From positions 1 to 64,000 of the forward strand of contig OZ244900.1 in NCBI GenBank assembly GCA_965221595.1: 64,000 nucleotides of DNA, given 5' to 3'. This document shows, piece by piece, positions 1-11,428 of the stretch. Both the position numbers and the translations under genes were made by a program. This stretch comes from JAAXGX01 sp965221595 (lineage in GTDB: Bacteria; Acidobacteriota; Vicinamibacteria; Vicinamibacterales; UBA8438). Every line of letters starts with the position of its first letter. Within the stretch, counting starts at the first letter, position 1. The notes beneath the pieces were generated by a model. That model was not told the DNA's origin and made no database searches. It was given only the letters and a program-made list of their open reading frames with translations.

Positions 1-443
1 ACCGTCTTCAGGAACGCATCGCCGATGCTCTCGGACGACGCAGCCGGATCCTCGGCGACAGCCAGATGCACGATGCGGCGGGCGTACGGATTGAGCGGAC
101 CGATCTCCTGTGGTTCGCCGGTCTCGCGGGCGCGGCCGACAAGCAGCCGCGCGGTCTCCCGCAACTCCGCGTCCTTGCCTTTGCGGTAGTCGAGGCAGTC
201 CACGACGATGTGGCGACCCGGATGCTGTCGGCGAAACGCCGCGTTGACGAGATGCTGCATCGCGTCGAGCGCAGCCGCCCGGCGGCGCAGCAGCACCTCG
301 CAGCCGTCGCCGGCAATGACGACCCGCGTCCCGTCGGCGATCGGCTCCACGGCCACCTGCGAGTCCAGTCCCATGGCCGCCATGATGGACTGCACGAAAG
401 CGACGAGTTGCGCGCTCAGATCGTTCTCCACGGCACTCGACAT
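1..443 (-). CDS. jag: Jag/KhpB-family RNA-binding protein, partial (C-terminus beyond window)
   Basis: The 147 readable codons run off the left edge. They encode a KH-like segment (around VVIAGDGCEVLLRRRAAALD) followed by an R3H-like segment (LNPYARRIVHLAVAED, then a Ser-rich stretch and GDAFLK), the order seen in the Jag (SpoIIIJ-associated) family. These proteins bind RNA and act with YidC and division or cell-wall control in other bacteria. The chosen ATG at 443 lies 7 bases after the yidC stop, so the gene looks co-transcribed with yidC. The N-terminal Jag_N domain of some homologues is absent. Family assignment is secure; the 3' end is not visible. Confidence 0.85.
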   Translation of the reverse strand, partial: MSSAVENDLSAQLVAFVQSIMAAMGLDSQVAVEPIADGTRVVIAGDGCEVLLRRRAAALDAMQHLVNAAFRRQHPGRHIVVDCLDYRKGKDAELRETARLLVGRARETGEPQEIGPLNPYARRIVHLAVAEDPAASSESIGDAFLKT

Positions 444-450
444 CCAGGCT

Positions 451-2241
451 TCAATCGGATCCCTGGTCCGACCCCGGCGTCTTCTTCCCGCCCTTCTGCC
501 GGCGCGGTCGGACACGGCGTTCGGCCGGCGGCCGTACGACACGCACCTTCGGCGGCCCGATGAGGCGGTTGGTCATCACCTGCTGCGCAATCCCGAGCAC
601 GTTGCTCGTCAGCCAGTAGAGCACCAATCCGCTCGGGGCCCAAAGAAACATGAAGGTGAAGACGACCGGCATCAGCATCATCATCCGCTGCTGCATCGCG
701 TCGACCTGGGCGGGCGACAGGCGTTGCTGCAGCACCATCGACGCGCCCATCACCAGTGGCGTGATGTACAGCGGATCGTGCACCGACAGGTCCGTGATCC
801 AGAGCAGGAACGGCGCGCCGCGAATCTCGATCGCCATCGTGAGCAGGCGGTAGAACGCGAACAGTATCGGCATGGTGGCGAGCATGGGCAGGCAGCCGCT
901 CGCCGGGTTCACGCCGCGGTCACGGTAGAGCGCCATGACCTCCTGATTCATCTTCTGCTTGTCGGGGTCAGTCGCCTTCAGGTGCTTGTAACGCTCCTGA
1001 ATCGCCTTCATCTCCGGCTGCAGCTCCTGCATCTTGCGCATCGACACGACGCTCTTGTGCCGCAGCGGGAAGATGACGATGTTGATCAGGATCGTCAGGA
1101 TGATGATCGAGAGCCCCCAGTTGTCGACGCCGGCATGCACCCAGCTCAGAGACCGGTGCAACGGCACGACCAGCCACGACAGGAAGCCGAACTCGATGGC
1201 GCGCGGCAGCGCCGGGTCCGCCGCCTCCAGGATGTCGAAGTCCTTGGGTCCGAGGTAGAAGGGCAGGCCGCGCGGACCGTCCGCCAGGCGCAAGTCGAAC
1301 GCCATGAGCTCGCGCGGCTCGCCATCCACGGTCCGCGGGGGGAGCGGTACGGCCCGGTACCGAACGGTCGCCTGCGCCCCGGGCAGCGCTGCGGCAAGAA
1401 AATAGTGATTGTCGACCCCCACGAACGCCAGCTGGCCCTGGTACGTCGGCTGTGCGGCTACGTCCGACGCGTCAGGCCGGGTGACTTCCAGCTCCCCAAT
1501 GCCGCCCGCTTCCAGCAGCCGGCCGTACACCACGCCGCGCGGGCCTTGCCGGAACGCGAACCCCGCGGTCGTGTGTTCGCCGCCGCCAAGCGCGGGACCC
1601 CACCGCACCACGGGGTCCAATGCCTCCTGGCCCAACGCCGCTTCCACCGCCACTGTCATCAGGTACGGGCTGGCTGCCGGGTCGAACCGGAAGGTCTTGC
1701 GGATCCGCAGACCGCCGGCGTCCTCGTAGTCGAAGGTCAGCGTTTCGGTTCGATTGGCAAGCCGCACGCGGCCGGCGCTCGGCCGGTAGAGCGCGGCACC
1801 GGCCAGGCGGGTCAATTGGTCGTCGTCGAACGCCAGGGCGAACGGGGCGGGCTCGTCGTCGGGCAGGTCGCGCGGCACGAGCTCGACGGGCTGCCCCTCG
1901 TCGAGATAGTCCGCGAGCTGCCAACTCAGGAGCTCCGCCCCGCGATTGCTGAAGACCGCCCTGAAACTGTCGCTCTCGACGACGACCTCGCGCGCCGCCG
2001 TGTCGGCGATCAGAGGGTCGGCCGCGACCGGGAGCGGCTCGCCCGGGGGCGGGGCAGCCGAGTCGCGGGCGCCGAGTGCATCCGCCGCGCGCGGCAGTGG
2101 GGGCGGCAGGTCGGCCGGTGTCGTCGGGGACGTCGCAGGCCCGGCCCCGGCACGCTCGCCGGGCGGTGGCCCGACCAACGCCTGGTAGACGTAGAGCACC
2201 AGGAAGGACAGAAAGACGGCGAGGAGAACTCTTCTCTCCAT
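451..2241 (-). CDS. yidC: Membrane protein insertase YidC
   Basis: About 596 residues, the usual size for a Gram-negative YidC. An N-terminal membrane anchor (RRVLLAVFLSFLVLYVYQAL) is followed by a large periplasmic domain (about residues 60-330). The conserved Oxa1/YidC core comes last, with transmembrane helices and a basic cytoplasmic loop (FPLRHKSVVSMRKMQELQPE). The tail is very basic, as in proteins that touch ribosomes. YidC inserts inner-membrane proteins alone or with SecYEG. I chose the ATG at 2241 (MERRVLL) over an in-frame start 12 codons upstream, because it places the anchor at the terminus as in homologues. It lies between yidD and jag in the standard order. Confidence 0.96.
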   Translation of the reverse strand: MERRVLLAVFLSFLVLYVYQALVGPPPGERAGAGPATSPTTPADLPPPLPRAADALGARDSAAPPPGEPLPVAADPLIADTAAREVVVESDSFRAVFSNRGAELLSWQLADYLDEGQPVELVPRDLPDDEPAPFALAFDDDQLTRLAGAALYRPSAGRVRLANRTETLTFDYEDAGGLRIRKTFRFDPAASPYLMTVAVEAALGQEALDPVVRWGPALGGGEHTTAGFAFRQGPRGVVYGRLLEAGGIGELEVTRPDASDVAAQPTYQGQLAFVGVDNHYFLAAALPGAQATVRYRAVPLPPRTVDGEPRELMAFDLRLADGPRGLPFYLGPKDFDILEAADPALPRAIEFGFLSWLVVPLHRSLSWVHAGVDNWGLSIIILTILINIVIFPLRHKSVVSMRKMQELQPEMKAIQERYKHLKATDPDKQKMNQEVMALYRDRGVNPASGCLPMLATMPILFAFYRLLTMAIEIRGAPFLLWITDLSVHDPLYITPLVMGASMVLQQRLSPAQVDAMQQRMMMLMPVVFTFMFLWAPSGLVLYWLTSNVLGIAQQVMTNRLIGPPKVRVVRPPAERRVRPRRQKGGKKTPGSDQGSD

Positions 2242-2314
2242 GACGCGTCGTGCTCGGCGAGGCGACCAGCCTCCCAATCGGCGGCTGGCGGCTCCGCTTG
2301 GCGCCCAACCATGC

Positions 2315-2668
2315 CTACCAGGAGTCTACGCCGTTCTGCGGCGCGGACTCCTGGCGCAGTTTCGGGCTGGGCACCTGGTCGAGGCCGCCCCTGCACAGCG
2401 GGTGACAGCGGGCCAGACGCCACGCCGCCAACAGACTGCCCCGCAACGCCCCGTGTCTGGCGACGGCCTCCCGGGCGTACGCGGAGCACGAAGGAACAAA
2501 GCGGCAAGACCCGGCGAACAGCGGCGAGAGCAGCAGCCGATAGGCCTCGATTGCGGCCAGCAACCCCGCCGCGGGCAGACCCGCAACCCATCTCCCCACA
2601 GCCCCGGGCTCCGCAGCCCGTGGCGAAATCCCGCGTCGCACCGAGACCGCCGCGGGGCTGTCAGCCAT
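2315..2668 (-). CDS. yidD: Membrane protein insertion efficiency factor YidD
   Basis: A 117-residue protein with the family's diagnostic core: RLLLSPLFAGSCRFVPSCSAYA, with its conserved cysteines, then a Trp/Arg segment and a CHPLCRGGLDQVP motif. YidD is a small amphipathic protein at the inner face of the membrane that aids YidC-dependent insertion. The ATG at 2668 (MADSP) overlaps the rnpA stop by 8 bases, which suggests translational coupling. It has an N-terminal extension of about 35 residues relative to the shortest family members. Assignment is firm. Confidence 0.94.
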   Translation of the reverse strand: MADSPAAVSVRRGISPRAAEPGAVGRWVAGLPAAGLLAAIEAYRLLLSPLFAGSCRFVPSCSAYAREAVARHGALRGSLLAAWRLARCHPLCRGGLDQVPSPKLRQESAPQNGVDSW

Positions 2669-3005
2669 GAGAACGCTCGAACCGTCGCAGCACCGTGCGG
2701 TAGTCGGCTTGCAGCGCATCGAACGCCGCATCGCAGAGCTCGCGACGCGGCAGCACGACGAGATCGAATCCTGGGCGGCGCTTGTTGAGACGGAAGAGTT
2801 CTCGGATCAGGCGCTTGGACCGGTTGCGGCGGATCGCCTTGCCGAGTCGCCGCGACGCCACCACGCCCAGCCGCGTGACATCCAAGCCGTTCCGCAGGCC
2901 GAGTAGTGTCAGATACCGCCCGCGGCTTCGAGCACCCCGGCGCTGCACGGCGAGAAACTCCGGACGACTCCGCAGTCGCTCCCGGCGAGACAACGTCCGG
3001 TTCAA
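2661..3005 (-). CDS. rnpA: Ribonuclease P protein component
   Basis: 114 residues with the RNase P protein signature: LSRRERLRSRPEF at the start and the RNR-type motif in AIRRNRSKRLIRELFR. It is the basic protein subunit that helps the RNase P RNA process the 5' ends of tRNAs. The start is a TTG that overlaps the rpmH TGA stop as TTGA, so translation is probably coupled to rpmH. No better ATG is available before the conserved region. Its 3' end overlaps yidD. The RNase P RNA gene itself was not seen in the window. Confidence 0.94.
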   Translation of the reverse strand: MNRTLSRRERLRSRPEFLAVQRRGARSRGRYLTLLGLRNGLDVTRLGVVASRRLGKAIRRNRSKRLIRELFRLNKRRPGFDLVVLPRRELCDAAFDALQADYRTVLRRFERSHG

Positions 3006-3139
3006 GAGACCGCCAGCCGCCGGCGCCCTTTGGCCCGCCGACTCTTCAGGATGAGGCGCCCGCTCTTGGTGCTCATCCGCTTCCGGAAGCCGTGCGTGCG
3101 CTTCCGGCGCCGACGGTTCGGCTGATAGGTGCGCTTCAT
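3002..3139 (-). CDS. rpmH: 50S ribosomal protein bL34
   Basis: A 45-residue, very basic protein starting MKRTYQPN and containing RTHGFRKRMSTKSGR, the hallmark of bL34. It is the first gene of the leftward rpmH-rnpA-yidD-yidC-jag cluster that usually lies beside dnaA. The ATG at 3139 is unambiguous from homology, and the stop overlaps the rnpA TTG start. A good sigma-70-like promoter lies 66 bases upstream (3205-3234). Confidence 0.97.
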   Translation of the reverse strand: MKRTYQPNRRRRKRTHGFRKRMSTKSGRLILKSRRAKGRRRLAVS

Positions 3140-3204
3140 CCTGCCAGGTACCCCCGCGAATTCCTGCGAACGACCCGCGCGGCCGGAAGGCGCACGGGAG
3201 GTGA

Positions 3205-3234
3205 ATCCTAGTCGACGCCGGGCGGCGGTGTCAA
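3205..3234 (-). promoter_or_regulatory. Sigma-70-like promoter of rpmH operon
   Basis: On the minus strand, TTGACA (3234-3229) and TAGGAT (3210-3205) are separated by 18 bases. This is a near-consensus housekeeping promoter about 66 bases upstream of the rpmH ATG. It is a visual match with no transcription data. Confidence 0.65.
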
Positions 3235-3302
3235 TGGTTGGCGACCGGGCAACGGGTGTGTTACATTCACCCCGCTCCCAGGAAAACCCCCTTTTCCTGC
3301 AG

Positions 3303-3334
3303 TTTTCCACACCTGTGGAAAAGTTTGTGGAAAT
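3303..3334. promoter_or_regulatory. DnaA-box cluster upstream of dnaA
   Basis: The 313-base rpmH-dnaA spacer (3140-3452) holds a tight group of DnaA-box-like 9-mers. TTTTCCACA is at 3303-3311, its inverted copy TGTGGAAAA at 3314-3322, and TGTGGAAAT at 3326-3334. The first two fit TTWTNCACA exactly and the third differs at one base. The likely roles are dnaA autoregulation or part of a bipartite origin. Apart from the rpmH promoter, nothing else is evident in this spacer. Confidence 0.6.
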
Positions 3335-3452
3335 CCAGGGTGCTCGTTTAGAGGTCCGCTTTCGCCCGTGTCGAGCCGCGTCGAAAGGGCCCAGTGCCCC
3401 GTCAGCCGGCCGATCCCGGCGTGCTCGTCACCTGAGTGCCACACGTACGACC

Positions 3453-4787
3453 ATGGCGGACAACGTCTGGAACGACATCCTCGCGCGCGTCGAGACCAAG
3501 ATAAACCGTCACAGCTACTACACGTGGTTCAAGCCGACCGCTCTCGTCGACGAGACTGGAGAGCGCCTCACGATCCGCGTTCCCAACAGCCAGTTCGGCG
3601 ACTGGCTGGCAAAGCACTACGCCAGTGTGATCAACGAGGCTGCCGTTGAGATTCGCCCGGAGGGCTTCCGCGTCGTGTTCGTCACCGCGGACGAAGTGCC
3701 TGCCAAGGCAGCCGAGCCCGGCGGCGCCGGGACGCACGCTCCGACCGCTGCCAGCGTCGCGCCGCCTCCGCCGGGGGTGCTGAGCCCACGGTACACGTTC
3801 GACACGTTCGTCGTCGGTCCCTCGAACCAGTTCGCCCACGCCGCGTCGCTGGCCGTCGCCGAGGCTCCATCGCGCTCGTACAACCCCCTGTTCATCTACG
3901 GCGGCGTGGGCCTGGGAAAGACCCATCTGATGCATGCGATCGGCCAGTACCTCCTGAGCCAATCGCCGCACCTCAAGCTGAGCTACATCTCGTCCGAGCG
4001 CTTCATGAACGAGATGATCAACGCCGTGCGGTACGACCGCATCCTCGACTTCCGTGAGCGCTATCGCAGCATGGACGTCTTGCTGGTCGACGATGTCCAG
4101 TTCCTGGCAGGCAAGGAGGGCACGCAGACCGAGTTCTTCCACACGTTCAACTCCCTGTACGACGCGCAGAAGCAGATCGTGATCAGCAGCGACTGCCCAC
4201 CCAATGAAATCCCGGCGCTCGAGGAGCGCCTGCGCTCCCGCTTCGAATGGGGACTGATCGCCGACATCCAGCCGCCCGACCTCGAGACCAAGGTCGCGAT
4301 CCTCAAAAAGAAAGCCGGTGCCGAGGCAGTGCCGCTGTCCGACGACGTGGCGCTGTACATCGGCGGGCGGATCAGGTCGAACGTCCGGGAGCTCGAGGGG
4401 TCGCTGATCCGCCTCATCGCATACGCCTCGCTCACCGGCCTGGAGATTTCGCTGTCGCTCGCCAAGGAGGTGCTGCGGGACCTCATCGACCGCGGCGACG
4501 ACGCTGTCACGATCGAAATGGTCCAGAAATTCGTCGCGAACCACTACGACCTCAAGGTCACCGACCTGAAGTCACGCAACAACTCGAAGGCCGTCGCACT
4601 CCCGCGGCAGATCGCCATGTACCTGGCCAAGTCGCTCACCGGCGCCTCCCTGCCCCAGATCGGCAAGAGCTTCGGCGGCAAGCACCATTCCACGGTCATC
4701 CACTCGATCCGCAAGATCGAGGGGCGCTGCAAGCGCGACCGCGATTTCCACAACCTCGTCAACAGCTTCCTCGAGTCGTTCAACTAG
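3453..4787 (+). CDS. dnaA: Chromosomal replication initiator DnaA
   Basis: 444 residues in the usual four-domain order. An N-terminal domain (MADNVWNDILARVETK, residues 1-75) is followed by a Pro/Ala-rich linker (about 80-110). The AAA+ domain has Walker A GGVGLGKTH near residue 150 and Walker B LLVDDVQF near 210. The C-terminal DnaA-box-binding helix-turn-helix carries the signature KHHSTVIHSIRKIE near 410. The start is set by the conserved N-terminus; no strong Shine-Dalgarno precedes it. A longer open frame upstream crosses the DnaA-box cluster and is not expected to be translated. It is divergent from rpmH and followed by the candidate oriC. Confidence 0.98.
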   Translation: MADNVWNDILARVETKINRHSYYTWFKPTALVDETGERLTIRVPNSQFGDWLAKHYASVINEAAVEIRPEGFRVVFVTADEVPAKAAEPGGAGTHAPTAASVAPPPPGVLSPRYTFDTFVVGPSNQFAHAASLAVAEAPSRSYNPLFIYGGVGLGKTHLMHAIGQYLLSQSPHLKLSYISSERFMNEMINAVRYDRILDFRERYRSMDVLLVDDVQFLAGKEGTQTEFFHTFNSLYDAQKQIVISSDCPPNEIPALEERLRSRFEWGLIADIQPPDLETKVAILKKKAGAEAVPLSDDVALYIGGRIRSNVRELEGSLIRLIAYASLTGLEISLSLAKEVLRDLIDRGDDAVTIEMVQKFVANHYDLKVTDLKSRNNSKAVALPRQIAMYLAKSLTGASLPQIGKSFGGKHHSTVIHSIRKIEGRCKRDRDFHNLVNSFLESFN

Positions 4788-5049
4788 CCGCGGCGACCCG
4801 ATGCCCCACGTGTCCACAGCATCGGCAGCGCCCCGCCGCGCACGGATCGCGGGTGCGGCGGCAATCCACAGGCGGCGGTCCTGCGTAGGCGCTTCATCCA
4901 CACACCGTATCGTGGCTAAAGTGCTCACTCAGAAGAGTTTATAAAATTGCTCACAGTTTCGTATCGCCCTCTTCTTCCTGTATAATCGTGGAGTTTTATC
5001 TCTACCTCGATTCGGATGGACCACGCCCTCGACCGAGGTCACTAGCCGC
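4788..5049. other. Candidate oriC (dnaA-dnaN spacer)
   Basis: This 262-base gene-free stretch has degenerate DnaA-box-like sites: GTGTCCACA (4810-4818), CAATCCACA (4862-4870), TCATCCACA (4894-4902) and TTGCTCACA (4947-4955). They are followed by an unusually AT-rich block (about 4931-5010) in an otherwise very GC-rich region. Boxes on one side of an AT-rich unwinding element, next to dnaA and dnaN, is the typical oriC layout. The neighbouring genes and base composition support it, but no skew calculation was possible here. Confidence 0.6.
4957..4986 (+). promoter_or_regulatory. Putative dnaN promoter
   Basis: A perfect TATAAT at 4981-4986 has a weak TTTCGT at 4957-4962 with an 18-base spacer. 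It lies 64 bases before the dnaN ATG, inside the AT-rich part of the candidate origin. The -10 is convincing and the -35 is not. Confidence 0.45.
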
Positions 5050-6165
5050 ATGGAAATAACCGTTCGCAAGTCCGACCTGCTGCGCGAACTGCAGCTGTTC
5101 CAGGGGATCGTCGAGCGCAAGAACACCATTCCGATCCTCGCGAACGTCCTCATCGAAGGCGACGGCGGCGAGGAAGTGCGGCTGCTTGCCACCGATCTGG
5201 AGGTCGGGTTGCGCAGCCGCTGCGCCGCCTCCATCGCCCAGGGCGGCGCGCTGACCATCCCAGCGAAGAAGCTGTACGAGATCGTGCGCGCCCTGCCGGA
5301 CGTGGACGTCCTGATCAAGGAGGGCCCGAAAGGGGCCGTCAAGGTCGCTGCCGAGAAGTTCGATTCCCGCATGCAGACGCTGCCGCGGGAGGACTTTCCG
5401 ACCCTACCGGAACCCGCCGGTGCGGAGGTGTTTGCCCTGCCGCGCACGGCACTGCACGAGATGGTGATGCGCACGCAATTCGCCATCACAGGCGAGGATA
5501 CGCGGTACTTCCTGAACGGTGCGCTGTTCATCCTGGGCCCGACGTCCATGAATCTGGTGGCGACCGACGGGCACCGGCTTGCGCTCGTGTCGACGGCGCG
5601 GGAAGTGGAGGGCGGCGACGCGGAGGAGGTGCAGGCCATCCTCCCGAAGAAGACACTGTGGGAGCTGGCGCGGCTGCTGGTCGACGGAGAGGGCGACGTG
5701 CGCTACGCGCGCGGCGAGAACCACCTGTTCTTCGACGTGGACGGCCGCCAGCTCATCTCGCGCATCATCGATGCAGAGTTCCCGGCGTACGAGCGCGTGA
5801 TCCCGAAGCAGAACGACAAGCGGGTGGAGTTCGAGCGCGACCGGCTGACGAGCGCCATCAAGCGGGTCGCCTTGTTGTCGAGCGAGCGCTCGCGGGCGGT
5901 CAGGTTCCAGATTGCAGAGCAGCAGATCGACATCACGTCGAGCAGCCCGGAGGTTGGCGAGGCGAAGGAATCGCTGGCCGTCGACTACCAGGGGGAACCG
6001 CTCGACATCTGCTTCAACGCGCAGTACATCCTCGAGTTCCTGGGTGTCGCAGAAACCGACAGCGTGCAGCTCGAGTTCAAGGACGAGATGAGCCAGGCGG
6101 TGATGCGACCGATCGGTGGCAACGGGTGTGACTACACGTATGTCATCATGCCGATGCGCGTGTGA
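5050..6165 (+). CDS. dnaN: DNA polymerase III beta sliding clamp
   Basis: 371 residues, the standard clamp length, starting MEITVRKSDLLRELQLFQGI. Recognisable family stretches include KNTIPILANVLIE, the central NGALFIL and ATDGHRLALV region, and the C-terminal YVIMPMRV tail. The protein forms a ring dimer that tethers polymerase III to DNA. It is the first gene of the dnaN-gyrB-gyrA run. No recF lies between dnaN and gyrB, unlike many origin regions; the spacer to gyrB is only 70 bases. Confidence 0.98.
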   Translation: MEITVRKSDLLRELQLFQGIVERKNTIPILANVLIEGDGGEEVRLLATDLEVGLRSRCAASIAQGGALTIPAKKLYEIVRALPDVDVLIKEGPKGAVKVAAEKFDSRMQTLPREDFPTLPEPAGAEVFALPRTALHEMVMRTQFAITGEDTRYFLNGALFILGPTSMNLVATDGHRLALVSTAREVEGGDAEEVQAILPKKTLWELARLLVDGEGDVRYARGENHLFFDVDGRQLISRIIDAEFPAYERVIPKQNDKRVEFERDRLTSAIKRVALLSSERSRAVRFQIAEQQIDITSSSPEVGEAKESLAVDYQGEPLDICFNAQYILEFLGVAETDSVQLEFKDEMSQAVMRPIGGNGCDYTYVIMPMRV

Positions 6166-6235
6166 CCAGCCGCTTCCGTTTTGATGCCGCGGACCCGCTG
6201 CCAGGGGTTCGGGAACAGCCCCATCCGATGACTAC

Positions 6236-8806
6236 ATGACGCAACTGGATCACGAAGACCCCCGTTCAATCCTGCCGGAATCCACAGGCGAGCGCGGCGA
6301 GGACTACGGCGCCGACAAGATCAAGGTCCTCGAGGGCCTCGAGGCCGTGCGGCACCGTCCCGCCATGTACATCGGTTCGACCGGTGCGCCCGGGCTTCAC
6401 CATCTCGTCTACGAGATCGTCGACAACTCGATAGACGAGGCACTGGCGGGATTTTGCGACGCGATTGGCGTGACGGTTCACATCGACAACTCGGTGACCG
6501 TCGTCGACAACGGCCGGGGCATCCCGGTCGGCCGGCACGCCAGCGGGAAGGCGGCTGCGGAGGTCGTGCTGACGGTCCTGCACGCCGGCGGCAAGTTCGA
6601 CGGTGAGAGCTACAAGGTGTCGGGCGGGCTGCACGGCGTCGGCGTGTCGGTCGTCAATGCCCTCTCCGAGTCGCTCGACCTGGAAGTCTGGCGCGACGGG
6701 CACGTCCATGGGCAGAACTATGCCCGCGGCGTTCCGCAAGGGCCTCTCGAGATCATCGGCACGACGAAGCGGCGGGGCACGAAGATTACGTTCCGGCCCG
6801 ACGCGGAGATCTTCCTCGAATCCACGGAGTTCAGCTTCGACACCCTGGCCCACCGGCTGCGGGAGCTGGCGTTCCTCAACGCCGGGGTGGCGATCGCGCT
6901 CGACGACGAGCGGACGGGCAAGAGCCACCACTTCCGGTACGAGGGCGGCATCGTCGAGTTCGTGCAGTTTCTCAACAAGAACAAGACCGTCGCCAACGCG
7001 ACGCCGATCTACATGCGCGGCGAGCGCGACGGCATCGACGCGGAAATCGCGCTGCAGTGGCACGACGGCTACACCGAGACGGTGTACTCGTTTGCCAACA
7101 ACATCAACACCCAGGAAGGCGGCACCCATCTGTCCGGCTTCCGCTCGGCGCTGACCTACACGGTCAACGCCTACGCAAACCGGAAGAACCTCGCCAAGGA
7201 TCTCAAGGAAAGCGTGAGCGGCGACGACATCCGTGAGGGCCTCGTCGCAGTGGTCAGCGTCAAGATCCCGCAACCGCAATTCGAGGGGCAGACCAAGACG
7301 AAGCTCGGCAACACCGAGGTCAAGGGCATCGTCCAGGGCATCCTCAACGACAGACTCGGTGCCTATCTCGAGGAAAACCCGGCCGTTGCCAAACGCATCG
7401 TCAACAAGGTGATCGAGGCCACCCGGGCCCGTGAAGCCGCGCGCAAGGCGCGCGAGCTGGTGCGGCGCAAGGGGGCGCTCGACGGGGGCTCGCTGCCGGG
7501 CAAGCTGGCGGACTGCCAGGAGCGGGACCCGGCGCGCAGCGAGCTGTTCATCGTGGAGGGCGAGTCGGCCGGCGGTTCAGCGAAGCAGGGCCGCGACCGC
7601 CGCTTCCAGGCCATCCTGCCCATCAAGGGCAAGATTCTCAACGTGGAAAGGGCGCGGCTCGACAAGATGCTCGGCAGCGACGAGATCAAGACCATGATCA
7701 CGGCGCTGGGCTGCGGCATCGGCGAGGATTTCGATCTGGCGAAGCTGCGCTATCACCGGATCGTGATCATGACGGACGCCGACGTGGACGGCTCGCACAT
7801 CCGGACGCTGCTGCTGACGTTCTTCTACCGCCAGATGGCGGCGCTGGTCGGCAGGGGTCACGTCTACATCGCCCAGCCGCCGCTGTATCGCGTCAAGCGC
7901 GGACGCAGCGAGCAGTACATCAAGGACGACCGGGATCTCGAAACGTGGCTGATCGACCGCGCCTGCGCCTCACGGCGCCTGCAGCTCCCTGATCAGGAAC
8001 GCCAGTTCGCGGGTGAGCGGCTCGCGCAGCTCCTGCACAAGCTGACGGCGTTCCGGAAGCTGCTGCAGGTGGTCGAGCGGCGCGGCGTGGCGCGGGACGT
8101 CGTCCAGGCGCTGCTCGCCCGGGACGTCGTCTCACCGCGCCACTTCTTCGCCGACCGCGGCGCGCTGGATGCGCTCGCCGCTGCGTTGGCGACGCCCACC
8201 CGCCAGGTGGGCGTCGCTCCGGACGAGGAGCACAACGCGTTCATGCTGCGAGTGACCGAGCGGACGAACGGCGACCTGCGGCAGCGGGACGTAGGCGTGG
8301 CCTTCACGGAGTCGGCAGAGTATCGTGCACTGCGGACGGCGTTCCACGACGACCTGCGCGGCCTGACCGGGCCGATGGTCGTATCAACGACGCCGCTCAG
8401 CGCCGGCGACGACGACAACGACCGCGATCGCGGCGGCGAGGGTGGCGAGGCCCATGTGGCCCAGGGCGAGGGCCCGGCGCCGCAGGCAGCCGCGCCGGGC
8501 GAAGCGCGCCGCGAGGCGAGGGGCAGCGGTGTGCGGGTCGCTTCGCTCGACGAACTGGTCGAGCACATCGTGGCTGCCGGCAAGCGCGGCGTCGCCGTGA
8601 ATCGCTACAAGGGACTCGGCGAGATGAACCCCGAGCAGCTGTGGGAAACGACGATGGAGCCGGAGGCGCGCACGCTGCTGCAGGTCCGCGCCGAGGACCA
8701 CGCCGAGTCCGATCTCGTGTTCTCGACGCTGATGGGCGACCAGGTGGAGCCGCGACGCCGCTTCATCGAAGAGAACGCCCTGGAAGTCGAGAACCTCGAC
8801 GTCTAG
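6236..8806 (+). CDS. gyrB: DNA gyrase subunit B
   Basis: 856 residues. The GHKL ATPase domain shows EIVDNSIDEALAG, NGRGIPVG and GGLHGVGVSVVNALS. The Toprim domain shows EGESAGGSAKQGRDR (near residue 440) and DADVDGSHIRTLLL (near 515). The C-terminal GyrA-binding part has NRYKGLGEMNPEQLWETT near 787. Between Toprim and the tail lies an insert of roughly 190 residues, which makes the protein longer than the roughly 640-residue short form. It includes a low-complexity acidic and Ala/Gly-rich linker around residues 721-765. Long inserts at this position are known in several Gram-negative lineages. With GyrA it introduces negative supercoils using ATP. Confidence 0.97.
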   Translation: MTQLDHEDPRSILPESTGERGEDYGADKIKVLEGLEAVRHRPAMYIGSTGAPGLHHLVYEIVDNSIDEALAGFCDAIGVTVHIDNSVTVVDNGRGIPVGRHASGKAAAEVVLTVLHAGGKFDGESYKVSGGLHGVGVSVVNALSESLDLEVWRDGHVHGQNYARGVPQGPLEIIGTTKRRGTKITFRPDAEIFLESTEFSFDTLAHRLRELAFLNAGVAIALDDERTGKSHHFRYEGGIVEFVQFLNKNKTVANATPIYMRGERDGIDAEIALQWHDGYTETVYSFANNINTQEGGTHLSGFRSALTYTVNAYANRKNLAKDLKESVSGDDIREGLVAVVSVKIPQPQFEGQTKTKLGNTEVKGIVQGILNDRLGAYLEENPAVAKRIVNKVIEATRAREAARKARELVRRKGALDGGSLPGKLADCQERDPARSELFIVEGESAGGSAKQGRDRRFQAILPIKGKILNVERARLDKMLGSDEIKTMITALGCGIGEDFDLAKLRYHRIVIMTDADVDGSHIRTLLLTFFYRQMAALVGRGHVYIAQPPLYRVKRGRSEQYIKDDRDLETWLIDRACASRRLQLPDQERQFAGERLAQLLHKLTAFRKLLQVVERRGVARDVVQALLARDVVSPRHFFADRGALDALAAALATPTRQVGVAPDEEHNAFMLRVTERTNGDLRQRDVGVAFTESAEYRALRTAFHDDLRGLTGPMVVSTTPLSAGDDDNDRDRGGEGGEAHVAQGEGPAPQAAAPGEARREARGSGVRVASLDELVEHIVAAGKRGVAVNRYKGLGEMNPEQLWETTMEPEARTLLQVRAEDHAESDLVFSTLMGDQVEPRRRFIEENALEVENLDV

Positions 8807-8896
8807 CGGTCCGTGGTGAACCCCGCGGAGCGGCGGCCTCCCTGTGCGTGGGCGGTCCCCCCGCGTCGCCGGCGTCCCGCGGCACGCTCCTGATCG

Positions 8897-11380
<2,484 letters not shown>

Positions 11381-11428
11381 GCGGCGGCTCCGGCCGGCCG
11401 AGCGCGGCAGTTCATGGGAGGCAGACCG

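Noticed and set aside
208..2670. 820-codon plus-strand ORF opposite yidC/yidD
   Set aside because: It is antisense to well-conserved genes, has His/Arg/Gln-rich composition typical of a GC-rich shadow frame, and resembles no family.
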